DNA of 61,775 nt from JBBRYK01 sp038237665 (GCA_038237665.1 JBBRYK010000008.1:1-61775); one strand, 5' to 3'; counted from the first letter of the stretch, positions 32,231 through 41,254 are shown. Program-made: numbers and translations. Notes: generated from the letters alone by a model not told the origin.

Positions 32231-33399
32231 GTTGCGTAGCGCTCGAGCAGGCGCCGGGCGATCACGAGCTGCTGGATCTCGTTCGAGCCCTCGCCGAGGA
32301 TCAGGAGCGGCGCGTCGCGGTAAATCCGCTCCACGACGAACTCGGGCGAGTAGCCGTAGCCGCCGTGGACGCGCATCGCCTCGAGCGCGACCTCGGCCGC
32401 GGTCTCGGTCGCGAAGAGCTTCGCCATCCCCGCCTCGAGGTCGGCCCGCTCGCCGGCGGCCTTGCGTCGTGTTGCCTCCAGAGTCAACACCCTGGCGGCC
32501 TCGATCTTCGTCGCCATCTGCGCGAGCTTGAGCTGGATCGCCTGGTGCTGGGCGATCGGCTTCCCGAAGGCCTCGCGCTGCTGCGCGTAGCGGATCGCGG
32601 CCTCGAACGCGGCCTGGGCGATGCCGACGGCCCGGGCCGCAATGTTCACCCGGCCGAGCTCGACCCCGCCCATGAAGTACTTGAAGCCGTTGCCGACGCC
32701 CTCCTCGCCGCCGAGCACGCTCGCAGCGGGCGTCCGGAAACCGTCAAACGCCAGCTCGACGGTTTCGACGCCCTTGTAGCCGAGCTTCTTGAGCGGCGGC
32801 GAGATGACGAGGCCGGGCTGCTCCGCGCGGCCGGGCTCCTTGTCGAGGATGAACGCCGTCAGGCCCCGGTGCCGTGGCTCGGCGTCGGGATCGGTGACCG
32901 CGAGGAGCATCACGTTCGTTCCGCGCAGGGCGTTCGTTGCCCACATCTTCTGGCCCGTGATCACGTACTCGTCGCCGTCGCGGACAGCCCGGGTCCGGAT
33001 CGCCTGTACGTCCGACCCGGCATGCGGCTCCGTCATCGAGTAGGCGAAGTGGCGCTCTCCGCGCGCCATCGCAGGCAGGTAGCGCTCGCGCTGCTCCTCG
33101 GCGCCGTGCTCGCGGATCATCCAGGCCGAGATGAAGTGGGTGTTGAGCACGCCGGAGAGCGACATCCAGCCGCGCGAGAGCTCGATCTGGATCCGCACAT
33201 AGGTCTCGAGGTCGAGCCCCAGGCCGTCGTACTCCTCCGCGATCGTCACCCCGAAGAGGCCCATCTCCTTCATCGCCGCCACGAGCTCGGTGGGGTACTC
33301 GTCCGCGTGCTCGAGGTCGGACGCCACGGGCATCACCTCGCGCTCGACCCAGTCGCGAACGGTGGCGACGATCTCGGTCGTCAGGTCGACGGCCGTCAA
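32227..33399 (-). CDS. Acyl-CoA dehydrogenase (copy 2)
   Basis: A 390-residue ACAD with all usual features: FGVTIAEEYDGLGLDLETYV, YSMTEPHAGSDVQAIRTRAV, YVITGQKMWATNALRGTNVM, GVELGRVNIAARAVGIAQAA, QREAFGKPIAQHQAIQLKLA and HGGYGYSPEFVVERIYRDAP. The C-terminal LILGEGSNEIQQLVIARRLL holds the canonical catalytic glutamate of GEGSNEIQ. It uses FAD and hands electrons to ETF. GTGA-type 4-nt overlaps join it to MmgE/PrpD upstream and to the atypical ACAD downstream. With the hydratase and lyase in the same operon, methylsuccinyl-CoA or a similar C5-dicarboxyl-CoA is a reasonable substrate guess. Confidence 0.9.
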   Translation of the reverse strand: MTAVDLTTEIVATVRDWVEREVMPVASDLEHADEYPTELVAAMKEMGLFGVTIAEEYDGLGLDLETYVRIQIELSRGWMSLSGVLNTHFISAWMIREHGAEEQRERYLPAMARGERHFAYSMTEPHAGSDVQAIRTRAVRDGDEYVITGQKMWATNALRGTNVMLLAVTDPDAEPRHRGLTAFILDKEPGRAEQPGLVISPPLKKLGYKGVETVELAFDGFRTPAASVLGGEEGVGNGFKYFMGGVELGRVNIAARAVGIAQAAFEAAIRYAQQREAFGKPIAQHQAIQLKLAQMATKIEAARVLTLEATRRKAAGERADLEAGMAKLFATETAAEVALEAMRVHGGYGYSPEFVVERIYRDAPLLILGEGSNEIQQLVIARRLLERYAT

Positions 33400-34754
33400 G
33401 CGGCCACCTGCTGCGCCAGCAGCCCGCCGACGTCGTCGACCTCCTCGAGCGCGAGGATCGTCGCCTCGATCGCCTCGAAGCCCGGGCCTGCAAGGGCCGC
33501 GTTCTCGCGGAACTTCGCGCGCACCTGGTCGGCGGACATCGGGTTCTCGGGTGCGCCCAGCTGATGGGGGAACTCCGCCTCGAGCGTCCGCCCGTCGCGG
33601 AGGCGGATCCGGACCCCACCAGGAAAGGCGGCCGGATAGCTCTCGTACTCCTTCGTCTCGTAGCGCACCTTCCGGACGAGCTCGAGCACCCGGGAGTCGG
33701 CGAGGGCCTCGGCCGTGTAGCTAGCGAGGCCAACGCGGCCGTGGACGAGCATCGCCGCGGTCGAGTACTGGAGGCTGAACTTCGCCTCGTACTCGGTCCG
33801 TGGATGGAGCTTCGACTCGACCGGCTCGAGCACGAGCGACACGCCGGCCTCCGGGATGGTCACGACGATCTCCTCGATCTGGTCGACGTCGACCTCGCCG
33901 AGCGAGCCCGTCGCCCCGAGTGAGCCGTGGATGAAGTGACACGCTGGATACGGCTTGTACGCGATCCGCGGGGTCTCCCAGCGCTCGCCCAGGTCGCGAA
34001 GCTGCGGCTCCAGGTCGATCCGGGTGTCCACGAAGGCGTGGAAGACGCCGAAGCGACCCTCGAGCACGCCGGGCGGGCCCTCACCGCCGTGCGCGGCCAG
34101 GCGGGCGGCCAGCAAGGCGCCGTGTGCGGCCCAGGCAGCGTGGATCGGCTTCGTCGCCGTCGCATCGTCGAGATAGGCGAAGAGGCCCGAGGCCATGCTC
34201 CCGGCGATCCCGAGTGCGCTCGTCGCCTGCTCCTCGGAGAGGCCTCCGAGCCGCGCGGCCGCGGCGGTGGCCCCGAAGATCCCGCAGATCGCCGTCGGGT
34301 GAAAGCCGCGCTTGTGGAACGCACCCGGGGCGGCCATCCCGATCCGGGTCACGATCTCGTTGCCGGCGATGATCGCCGTCAAGAGCTCGCGGCCACCGGC
34401 TCCCCTGGCCTCCGCGGTCGCCAGCGCCGCCGGGACGACGACCGTCGACACGTGCGAGACCGAGTCGGAATGCGTGTCGTCGAAGTCGAGCCCGTGGCAG
34501 AGCATCGCGTTCGCGAACGCCGCGTTGGGAGCCGGCAGGCCTCCGTCGAGCCCGATCACCGCCGCCTCGGGCTCACCGCCGAGCTCCGCCATCGTCGTGC
34601 GTCCCTCGGCGGCGATGCCGAGCCCGTGGGCCGCCACGCCGCAGCCGAGCACGTCCAGCACGTGAAGCTTCGCCGCCTCCGCCACCTCGGCGGGGACGGC
34701 GTCGAGGTCGAGCTCGAGCGCGAACCGTGCGAAGCGCTGTGCTGCGGTGGCCAT
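33396..34754 (-). CDS. MmgE/PrpD family dehydratase/decarboxylase
   Basis: A 452-residue all-helical protein: NAMLCHGLDFDDTHSDSVSH (active-site Asp/His cluster), VSTVVVPAALATAEARGAGG, KRGFHPTAICGIFGATAAAA, KPYPACHFIHGSLGATG and EYEAKFSLQYSTAAMLVHG define the family that includes 2-methylcitrate dehydratase and cis-aconitate decarboxylase. The 1-nt overlap with the preceding MaoC gene (TGATG) indicates coupling. In context it may supply an unsaturated dicarboxylate to the CoA steps. Neither dehydratase nor decarboxylase activity can be decided from sequence alone. Confidence 0.87.
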   Translation of the reverse strand: MATAAQRFARFALELDLDAVPAEVAEAAKLHVLDVLGCGVAAHGLGIAAEGRTTMAELGGEPEAAVIGLDGGLPAPNAAFANAMLCHGLDFDDTHSDSVSHVSTVVVPAALATAEARGAGGRELLTAIIAGNEIVTRIGMAAPGAFHKRGFHPTAICGIFGATAAAARLGGLSEEQATSALGIAGSMASGLFAYLDDATATKPIHAAWAAHGALLAARLAAHGGEGPPGVLEGRFGVFHAFVDTRIDLEPQLRDLGERWETPRIAYKPYPACHFIHGSLGATGSLGEVDVDQIEEIVVTIPEAGVSLVLEPVESKLHPRTEYEAKFSLQYSTAAMLVHGRVGLASYTAEALADSRVLELVRKVRYETKEYESYPAAFPGGVRIRLRDGRTLEAEFPHQLGAPENPMSADQVRAKFRENAALAGPGFEAIEATILALEEVDDVGGLLAQQVAA

Positions 34755-35284
34755 CAGACCGTCCACTCCGCGTCGGTCGACGGAAACCGCGCGTCGACGG
34801 CCGCTGCATCCGCCTTCTGGAGCATGAACGTCCGGCGGTACTCGATCACGACCTCTCCTCTCTGGTTGATGCCGCGGCAGCGCATGGTCACGATCCCGAC
34901 CTCCGGATTCGACTTCGACTCTCGCTTCTCGAGGATCTCACTCTCCGCCCAGAGCGTGTCGCCGACGAAAACCGGGTTCGGCAGCTTGATGTCGGTCCAC
35001 TGCAGGTTCGCGAGGGCGTTCTCGCTCGTGTCCGCAACCGTCATGCCGGTGATCAGCGCAAGCGTGAACGCGGAGTTGACGAGGATCTGCCCGAAACGGG
35101 TCTTCGCCGCGTAGTCGGCGTCGAAGTGGATCGAGTTCGTGTTCAGCGTCAGACAGGTGAAGAGGAGGTTGTCGTACTCGCTGACCGTGCGCCCGAAGCG
35201 GCTCTTGAACACGTCGCCGACGTCGAGATCCTCGTAGAAGCGGCCTCGCCACACCTTCGGCGCCGCCTGGGTTTCAGCCGTCAC
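34754..35284 (-). CDS. MaoC-like hydratase, mesaconyl-CoA hydratase type
   Basis: A 176-residue hot-dog protein. The region FTCLTLNTNSIHFDADYAAK, then TRFGQILVNSAFTLALITGM, TVADTSENALANLQWTDIKL and PNPVFVGDTLWAESEILEKR, with NQRGEVVIEYRR at the end, matches the beta-methylmalyl-CoA dehydratase/mesaconyl-CoA hydratase branch of MaoC. In the canonical D-x-N-P-x-H motif the first Asp is Asn here (N-T-N-S-I-H), as expected for this branch. It adds water to mesaconyl-CoA-like esters reversibly. GTG 35284 overlaps the lyase stop (GTGA), so product and next enzyme are made together. Confidence 0.82.
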   Translation of the reverse strand: MTAETQAAPKVWRGRFYEDLDVGDVFKSRFGRTVSEYDNLLFTCLTLNTNSIHFDADYAAKTRFGQILVNSAFTLALITGMTVADTSENALANLQWTDIKLPNPVFVGDTLWAESEILEKRESKSNPEVGIVTMRCRGINQRGEVVIEYRRTFMLQKADAAAVDARFPSTDAEWTV

Positions 35285-36075
35285 GCCCCTCCTCCTTTCG
35301 ACTCCGCCAGAACCTGTCGCGCCCGTTCAACCACGGGCAGGTCGACCATCGTCCCTTCCAGCGCGACCGCACCGCGGCCCTCGCGCTCGCCGCGTTCGAA
35401 CGCCTCGAGCACGCGGCGAGCCCACTCGACCTCGTCCGGCTCCGGCCGGAACACCCGGTTGACGACCGCCACCTGGTCGGGGTGGACGCAGCCCTTGCCG
35501 CCGAACCCGAGCGACCGCGCAAACCGTGCCGAGGCCTCGAGCCCGCCCAGATCCCGGATGTCGAGGTGGACGATGTCGATCGGTCGGCGGATCCCCGCTG
35601 CCGCCGAGTCGGCGACGACCTTCGAGCGTGCATAGAGGATTTCCTGGCCGTCCGGGCGCGGCTCGAGCCGGAGCTCCACCCCGAGGTCCGCCGCCCCGAG
35701 CATCAGGAGGACGACGCGAGGCGCGGTCGCGATCTCGTACGCGAGCCGTAGCCCCTGCGCCGTCTCGACGATGGCGATCACCGGCGGCCCGGCGGCCCCG
35801 AGCGCCGCCACCGACTCGGGCGTCGCCTTGGGTAAAACGATGGCCTCGAGCTCGAGCTCGGCCGCCAGCGCGAGGTCGTCCGCGAACCACGGCGTGTCGG
35901 CGCCGTTGACGCGGATGATGGGCGGCCGTAGCCGCGCAACGAGCTCGCGGGCCTCGTCCTTGCGGTCGGGCGCCACGGCATCCTCGAGGTCGGCGATCAC
36001 GGCGTCCGCCTCGGCGGCGAGCGCTTTCGTCAGCTTGCGCTCGTCAGAGCCCGGCGCGAAGAGCAGCGAGCGGAT
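35281..36075 (-). CDS. HpcH/HpaI (CitE-like) lyase, malyl/citramalyl-CoA lyase type, non-canonical start
   Basis: TIM-barrel lyase of the citrate-lyase beta family. RSLLFAPGSDERKLTKALA, ADAVIADLEDAVAPDRKDEA, PIIRVNGADTPWFADDL, IVLPKATPES, IAIVETAQGLRLAYEIATAP, LMLGAADLGVELRL, GFGGKGCVHPDQVAVVNRVF. The family splits malyl-CoA, beta-methylmalyl-CoA or citramalyl-CoA into two carbon units. The conserved N-terminus begins IRSLLFAPG at codon ATC (36073-36075), where homologues have MRSLLFAPG, and no ATG, GTG or TTG lies between that point and the upstream stop. GTG 36000 is the first canonical start but would delete strand 1. First gene of the 36.1 to 31.1 kb operon, 25-28 bp downstream of an operator. 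Confidence 0.85.
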   Translation of the reverse strand: MRSLLFAPGSDERKLTKALAAEADAVIADLEDAVAPDRKDEARELVARLRPPIIRVNGADTPWFADDLALAAELELEAIVLPKATPESVAALGAAGPPVIAIVETAQGLRLAYEIATAPRVVLLMLGAADLGVELRLEPRPDGQEILYARSKVVADSAAAGIRRPIDIVHLDIRDLGGLEASARFARSLGFGGKGCVHPDQVAVVNRVFRPEPDEVEWARRVLEAFERGEREGRGAVALEGTMVDLPVVERARQVLAESKGGGA

Positions 36076-36100
36076 GTCCGAGAGAGCGGCCGTGCGGCCT

Positions 36101-36167
36101 TTATGTCAGACATTCGCGGCATCGTCAATTCCTCCGCCTTGACAAGCCCTCTGAAAGTCAGACATAA
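36101..36167. promoter_or_regulatory. Two face-to-face promoters, each with a GTCAGAC operator at its -10 box
   Basis: Plus strand: TTGACA (36139-36144), 17 nt, ACATAA (36162-36167), with GTCAGAC at 36157-36163 overlapping the -10. Minus strand: TTGACG (complement of 36123-36128), 16 nt, ACATAA (complement of 36101-36106), with the perfect palindrome ATGTC-A-GACAT at 36103-36113 overlapping the -10. Centres of the two operators are 52 bp apart, five helical turns, on the same face. This is the best regulatory site in the window and is laid out for simultaneous repression in both directions. Confidence 0.7.
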
Positions 36168-36204
36168 ACGCCCTGCCTGCGTCATCGTCGGAGGGAGGTC
36201 GCGA

Positions 36205-37245
36205 GTGAAGGCGGTCGTGTTCCACGAGTTCGGTGGCTTGGACGTGCTGAAGCTCGAGGAGGTGGACGATCTCGAGGCCGGGCACGGCGAGGTCGCGCTC
36301 GACATCGAAGCCTGCGCGCTGAACCACCTGGACGTCGACATCCGCGAGGGGATCTCGCGCTTCCCGGTCGAGCCGCCGTTCATTCTCGGCGTCGAGGTCG
36401 TCGGGCGGATCGAAGCTCTCGGCGGAGGGGTCGAGGGCTGGGAGATCGGCGACCGGGTGATGCCGTACCTGATGAACCCCTGCGGCACTTGCCGCTACTG
36501 CCGTACGGGACGCGAGTCGCTCTGCCTGGCCCCCGGCTTCATCAGCTTCTCGACCTCCGGCGGCTACGCCGAGAAGCTCGTGTGCCCGGCTGCCCACCTG
36601 ATCCGGGTCCCGGACGAGCTGACGAACGAAGCAGCGGCGGCGGTACAGATCGCCTTCGGCACCGCCTGGCACATGCTCTTCACCCGCGGCCGCCTGCAGG
36701 CCGGCGAGTCGGTGCTGATCAACGCGGTCGGCAGCGGCATCGGCTCGGCCGCGGTGCAGCTGGCCACGCTGGCCGGCGCGTTCGTGATCGGCAACGCGTC
36801 TACGGACGACAAGCTCGCCCGCGCGAGCGAGTTCGGGCTGGACGTCGGCATCAACCACCAGACGCAGGACGTGGTCGAAGAGGTGATGCGCGCGACGGAC
36901 GGGCAGGGCGTCGAGCTGGTCTTCGAACACGTCGGCGGCGAGCTCTTCCAGAAAGGCCTCGACTCGCTGGCGAAGGACGGTCGCCTGGTCATCTGCGGCG
37001 GCCATTCGGGCGAGGTCGTCCCCTTCGACATCATCCCGTTCTTCCGCGCCCAGAAGCAGATCATCGGCTCCTTCGTCTACAACCGAGTCGAGGTCGAGAA
37101 GGTGCTCGAGCTGGCGGCCCGCGGGCTGGTCACGCCGCTCGTCTACAAGACCTTCCCGCTCGAGCAGGCGCGTGACGCGATGGAGGCGATGGAGCGCCGC
37201 GAGCACTTCGGCAAGATCGTCTTGAACTGCGGAAGCGGGCGATGA
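36205..37245 (+). CDS. Zinc-type alcohol dehydrogenase/quinone oxidoreductase
   Basis: A 346-residue MDR enzyme. KAVVFHEFGGLDVLKLEEVD, CALNHLDVDIREG, FILGVEVVGRIEALG and the structural zinc lobe NPCGTCRYCRTGRESLC (Cys at spacing 3, 3, 8) are present. The NAD(P)H motif is VLINAVGSGIGSAAVQLATL. The catalytic-zinc Cys is present in C-A-L-N-H-L-D. Substrate is unknown; an enoyl or aldehyde intermediate of the adjacent CoA branch is possible. GTG 36205 was chosen because GGAGGGAGG lies 7-15 nt upstream and the family N-terminus starts there. Its ATGA overlap with hydantoinase A starts a long coupled operon. Confidence 0.87.
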   Translation: MKAVVFHEFGGLDVLKLEEVDDLEAGHGEVALDIEACALNHLDVDIREGISRFPVEPPFILGVEVVGRIEALGGGVEGWEIGDRVMPYLMNPCGTCRYCRTGRESLCLAPGFISFSTSGGYAEKLVCPAAHLIRVPDELTNEAAAAVQIAFGTAWHMLFTRGRLQAGESVLINAVGSGIGSAAVQLATLAGAFVIGNASTDDKLARASEFGLDVGINHQTQDVVEEVMRATDGQGVELVFEHVGGELFQKGLDSLAKDGRLVICGGHSGEVVPFDIIPFFRAQKQIIGSFVYNRVEVEKVLELAARGLVTPLVYKTFPLEQARDAMEAMERREHFGKIVLNCGSGR

Positions 37246-39356
37246 AACGCCTGGGGGTCGACGTCGGCGGGACGTTCACGGACCTGATCTACGTCGACGA
37301 CGAGGGCGGCAAGATCCTCGTCCACAAGCTCCCGACCACGCCCGACGACCCGTCGCAGGGGACGATCCGCGGCATCCGCGAGCTGGCGGAGCAGGCCGGC
37401 GTCGCCCCCGGGGAGCTCGATCAGGTCTTCCACGGCACGACGATCGCGACCAACATCGTGATCGAGCACAACGGTGCCCGTGTCGGCATGATCACGACCG
37501 AGGGCTACCGCGACATCCTCCACATCGCGCGCCACAAGAAGCCCCTGAACTTCTCGAACTACCAGGACCTGCCGTGGCAGGCGTATCCGATCGTCCGCCG
37601 CCGCTACCGCCTGACCGTGCCGGAGCGAATCGTCAAGGACGGCTCCGTGCTCGTCCCCCTGGACGAGGGCAGGGCTCGGAAGCAGGTTCGGAAGCTGAAG
37701 GAGGCGGGCGTCGAGTCCGTCGCGGTGTGCTTCCTCTTCTCCTTCCTGAACCCCGAGCACGAGCGGCGTGTGGCCGAGATCGTGCGCGAGGAGTTTCCCG
37801 AGGCGTTCCTCTCCGTCTCGTCGGAGGTGCTGCCCCAGTACCGCGAGTACGAGCGCTTCTCCACGGTGTGCCTGAACGCGTACGTCGGGCCGACGGTGTC
37901 TCGCTACGTCGGGCGCCTGCAACAGGAACTCGAGGCGCTGGACGTTCGAACGAAGCTACACCTGATGACCTCGGCCTCGGGCGTCGCGACGCCCGAGGCG
38001 GCGGTCGACCGGCCGGTCAACCTGCTCATGTCGGGTCCCGTCGCCGGCGTCGTTGGCGGCATCTGGGCCGGGAAGCAGGCCGGCCACGACAACGTGATCA
38101 CCCTCGACGTCGGGGGCACGTCCGCGGACATCGGCCTGGCGCAGGAAGGCCGGCTGCGGATGAAGCACCTGCTCGACACGAAGGTCGGCCCGTACCAGGC
38201 GATGATCCCGATGGTCGACGTCGACACGATCGGCGCCGGCGGCGGCTCGATCGCGTACGTCGATTCGGGCGGGATCTTCCGGGTCGGCCCGCGCTCGGCC
38301 GGAGCAGACCCCGGCCCGGCCGCCTACGGCCGCGGCGGCAGCGAGCCGACTGCGACCGACGCGATGGTCAACCTCGGCTGGCTCCTGCCCGAGGCGTTCC
38401 TCGGCGGCGACATGCAGCTGCGCGCAGACCTGGCGCGGACCGCCTTCGAGCAGGGCCCGGCGCAGGCATTGGACATGTCCGTCGAGGAGGCCTCGATGGG
38501 CGCCGTCCAGATCCTGACCCACTCGATGGTGCAGTCGATCGAGGAGAACTCGGTGCGAAAGGGCTACGACCCGCGCGACTTCGCGCTCGTGGCCGAAGGC
38601 GGCGCGGGCCCGCTCTTCGCCGCCCAGATTGCGCTCGAGGTCGGAACTCCGTGGGTCGTCGTGCCGAACTACCCCGGCGTCACCGCGGCTCTCGGCCTGC
38701 TCGCGACGGACATGGTCTACGAGTACGTGACGACCGTGTACCAGCGGCTCTCGAAGCTCGACCCGCAGGCGCTACAGGCGTCATTCGAGGAGCTCGAGGA
38801 GCGGGCGCGGACGCAGCTCGAGGAGGACGGCGTGCCGGCCGATCGCCTGCTGATCCAGCGTGTCGCCGACTGCCGATACCTGGGCCAGGGTTACGAGCTG
38901 CGCGTCGACGTCGCCGCGGATGCGATCGACGACGCGTGGGTCGAGAAGGTCAGGAGCGACTTCCACGACATCCACGAGCGCGAGTACTCCCGGCGCTTCG
39001 AGGAGTCGGACATCGAGATCCCGAACGTCCGCGTGCGCGGGATCGGTCTGATGCCGAAGCTGCAGGTGCCCGAGGTCGATCACGGCGAGTCGCCGGACGA
39101 GGCACTGCGGCACGAGGCTGACGCCTGGTTCAGGGTGGGCGGCGAGCTGAAGCCGGTGCCGACGCGCTACTTCGACCGGACGGCCTTGAAGGCCGGCAAC
39201 CGGCTCGAAGGGCCGGCGATCGTCAACCAGTACGACTCGACGACGGTCATCCCGCCGGGGCTCTCCGGCGAGGTCGACCGCTTCGGGAACATCGTCATCG
39301 CCACCGTTCTCGCTACGCGAGAACGGTTAGTCGAGGAAGGGGCGGCGCAGGCATGA
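37242..39356 (+). CDS. hyuA: Hydantoinase/oxoprolinase subunit A (second copy)
   Basis: A 704-residue paralogue of the gene at 13484: RLGVDVGGTFTDLIYVDDEG (3-22), QVFHGTTIATNIVIEHNGAR, LDVGGTSADIGLAQEG, DTIGAGGGSIAYVDSGG, GPRSAGADPGPAAYGRGGSE and ENSVRKGYDPRDFALVAEGG. ATP-dependent opening of a cyclic amide with the HyuB partner that overlaps it by 4 nt. The insertion LNFSNYQDLPWQAYPIVRRR is closer to acetone-carboxylase/N-methylhydantoinase-like members than in copy 1, so the two pairs probably differ in substrate. ATG 37242 overlaps the quinone reductase stop. Confidence 0.9.
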   Translation: MKRLGVDVGGTFTDLIYVDDEGGKILVHKLPTTPDDPSQGTIRGIRELAEQAGVAPGELDQVFHGTTIATNIVIEHNGARVGMITTEGYRDILHIARHKKPLNFSNYQDLPWQAYPIVRRRYRLTVPERIVKDGSVLVPLDEGRARKQVRKLKEAGVESVAVCFLFSFLNPEHERRVAEIVREEFPEAFLSVSSEVLPQYREYERFSTVCLNAYVGPTVSRYVGRLQQELEALDVRTKLHLMTSASGVATPEAAVDRPVNLLMSGPVAGVVGGIWAGKQAGHDNVITLDVGGTSADIGLAQEGRLRMKHLLDTKVGPYQAMIPMVDVDTIGAGGGSIAYVDSGGIFRVGPRSAGADPGPAAYGRGGSEPTATDAMVNLGWLLPEAFLGGDMQLRADLARTAFEQGPAQALDMSVEEASMGAVQILTHSMVQSIEENSVRKGYDPRDFALVAEGGAGPLFAAQIALEVGTPWVVVPNYPGVTAALGLLATDMVYEYVTTVYQRLSKLDPQALQASFEELEERARTQLEEDGVPADRLLIQRVADCRYLGQGYELRVDVAADAIDDAWVEKVRSDFHDIHEREYSRRFEESDIEIPNVRVRGIGLMPKLQVPEVDHGESPDEALRHEADAWFRVGGELKPVPTRYFDRTALKAGNRLEGPAIVNQYDSTTVIPPGLSGEVDRFGNIVIATVLATRERLVEEGAAQA

Positions 39357-41254
39357 GCATCATGGAGTACGAGGTCGGCCGGCAGCCGGGCCCACCCACC
39401 CGCAAGCGGGTCGAGGTCGACCCGATCACGCTGCGCGTGCTCGGCGGCGCCTTCCACGCGATCGCGAAGGAGATGGCCGGCGTTCTGTTCCGGATGAGCT
39501 ACTCCTCGATCATCCGCGAGTCGGAGGACCTGGGCGCCGGGATCTTCGACGCCGAGGGTCGCGAGCTCTGCGAGTCCGACTCGACGCCGATGCACATCGG
39601 CTCGCTGCCCTGGTACATCCGCGGCTTCCTGTGGCGGCTCGAGGACGAGATCGAAGAGGGCGACGTGATCGTCCACAACCACCCCTACCTCGGTGCCTCG
39701 CACTCCCCCGACGTCGCCGTCGCCGTGCCGATCTTCCACGACGGCGAGCTGCTCGGCTTCGCGGCGGTGACGGCTCACGTGCTCGACGTCGGCGGCTCGT
39801 TCCCGGGGATCAACGCGGATGCGTTCGACGTCTACGCCGAGGCGAAGATGTACACGGCACTGCGCTGGTACCGGCGCGGGGAGCTGAACGAGGACCTCGA
39901 CCGGATGATCTTCGACAACGTCCGGACCGAGACGATGAACCGCGGCGACATGAACGCGATGCTGGCCGCGTGCCAGCTCGGGCGCGAGCGCTTTCTCCGC
40001 CTGGTCGAGCGCTACGGCGCGGAGGTCGTGATGAGCGCGGCGTACGACTGGATGGACTACTCGGAGCAGATGCTTCGCCGCGAGATCGAGAAGATCCCCG
40101 ACGGCACGTACGGCCCGGTCGTCGGCTGGCTCGACGACGACGCACGCACCCGCGACGTGCAGCTGCGCGTGGAGACGCGGGTCGTCGTCGAAGGCGACGA
40201 GATCACGATCGACCTGACCGGCTCGAATCCCGAGGTGCCGACCGGGTTCAACGTGCCCTTCGAGGGCTCGCTGCTCGTCAGCTGCTACTACGCCGTGCGC
40301 ACGATCCTGCTCGACGAGACGACCTTCCCGGAACACGTGCCACAGAACGACGGCGTCTTCCGTCCCGTCAAGGTGATCGCCCCGAAGGGGACGATCTTCA
40401 ACCCGACCTTCCCGCGCGCGTGCTTCTCGCGGTTCTGCCAGACGCAGCGGGTCGTGGACAACGTCAACCTCGCGCTCGCCGACGCGCTGCCGACCAAGGT
40501 GACGGGAGGGAACTCGGCCGGGATCCACTTCTGCGCCTACGCGGGCTTCGACGAGGGCCTCGGCGAGTACTGGCTCTACCTCGAGGTGAACGAGGGCTCG
40601 TACGGGGGCCGCTACGGCAAGGACGCGATGGACTCCGTCGACAACCTGATGGCGAACACGCGCAACAACCCGATCGAGGAGCTCGACATGCGCTTCCCGA
40701 TGCGCTGTGACCAGTACGAGCTGCGCCCGGAGCCGGCGGCGCCCGGCAAGTGGCGGGGAGGGATCGGGATCATCCGGCGGAACCGGTTCCTCGTCGACGG
40801 CACGTACTCGTGCGAGGGCGACCGGCAGACCGATCCGCCGAAGGGCGTCTTCGGCGGCTGGGACGGGCTCGTCGCCGCCTGCCGGAAGAACCCGGGAACA
40901 CCGCGCGAGGAGGCGTTGCCCGCGAAGGTGACGGGAATCCCGTTCGGAGCCGGCGAGTTCATCGAGTTCCGGGAGCCGAACGCCGCCGGCTACGGCGACC
41001 CGCTCGAGCGGGAGCCGAGCGCCGTTCGCGAGGACGTCCTCGACGACTTCACGACGGTCGAGCTGGCCCGCGACGGGTACGGGGTCGTGCTGACGGCCGA
41101 GCTCGAGGTCGACGAAGAGGCCACGAGGGAACTGCGGACGCGGATGCGCGAGAGCCGCGACGGCAGCTCGCTGACCGAGTGGCATGCGGGCCGGCTACCG
41201 GAGGCGAGCGCGCCGTCCTCGGTGGCCGGGAACTCCGAGTTCGGGCTCGAGTGA
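39353..41254 (+). CDS. hyuB: Hydantoinase/oxoprolinase subunit B (second copy)
   Basis: A 633-residue HyuB: EVDPITLRVLGGAFHAIAKE, MAGVLFRMSYSSIIRESEDL, HNHPYLGASHSPDVAVAVPI, AVTAHVLDVGGSFPGINADA, PTKVTGGNSAGIHFCAYAGF, PAAPGKWRGGIGIIRRNRFL and FREPNAAGYGDPLEREPSAV. It has the metal-type His cluster (HNHPYLGASH) that copy 1 replaces with KCSASISHTND, another sign of different specificity. ATG 39353 overlaps HyuA by 4 nt. The next gene, a GntR regulator, lies immediately behind its TGA. Confidence 0.9.
   Translation: MSIMEYEVGRQPGPPTRKRVEVDPITLRVLGGAFHAIAKEMAGVLFRMSYSSIIRESEDLGAGIFDAEGRELCESDSTPMHIGSLPWYIRGFLWRLEDEIEEGDVIVHNHPYLGASHSPDVAVAVPIFHDGELLGFAAVTAHVLDVGGSFPGINADAFDVYAEAKMYTALRWYRRGELNEDLDRMIFDNVRTETMNRGDMNAMLAACQLGRERFLRLVERYGAEVVMSAAYDWMDYSEQMLRREIEKIPDGTYGPVVGWLDDDARTRDVQLRVETRVVVEGDEITIDLTGSNPEVPTGFNVPFEGSLLVSCYYAVRTILLDETTFPEHVPQNDGVFRPVKVIAPKGTIFNPTFPRACFSRFCQTQRVVDNVNLALADALPTKVTGGNSAGIHFCAYAGFDEGLGEYWLYLEVNEGSYGGRYGKDAMDSVDNLMANTRNNPIEELDMRFPMRCDQYELRPEPAAPGKWRGGIGIIRRNRFLVDGTYSCEGDRQTDPPKGVFGGWDGLVAACRKNPGTPREEALPAKVTGIPFGAGEFIEFREPNAAGYGDPLEREPSAVREDVLDDFTTVELARDGYGVVLTAELEVDEEATRELRTRMRESRDGSSLTEWHAGRLPEASAPSSVAGNSEFGLE

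Noticed and set aside
35148..35154. GTCAGAC inside the MaoC-like gene as a further operator.
   Set aside because: It lies mid-gene without flanking symmetry beyond the core and without promoter boxes. A 7-nt match is expected by chance in a window of this size.
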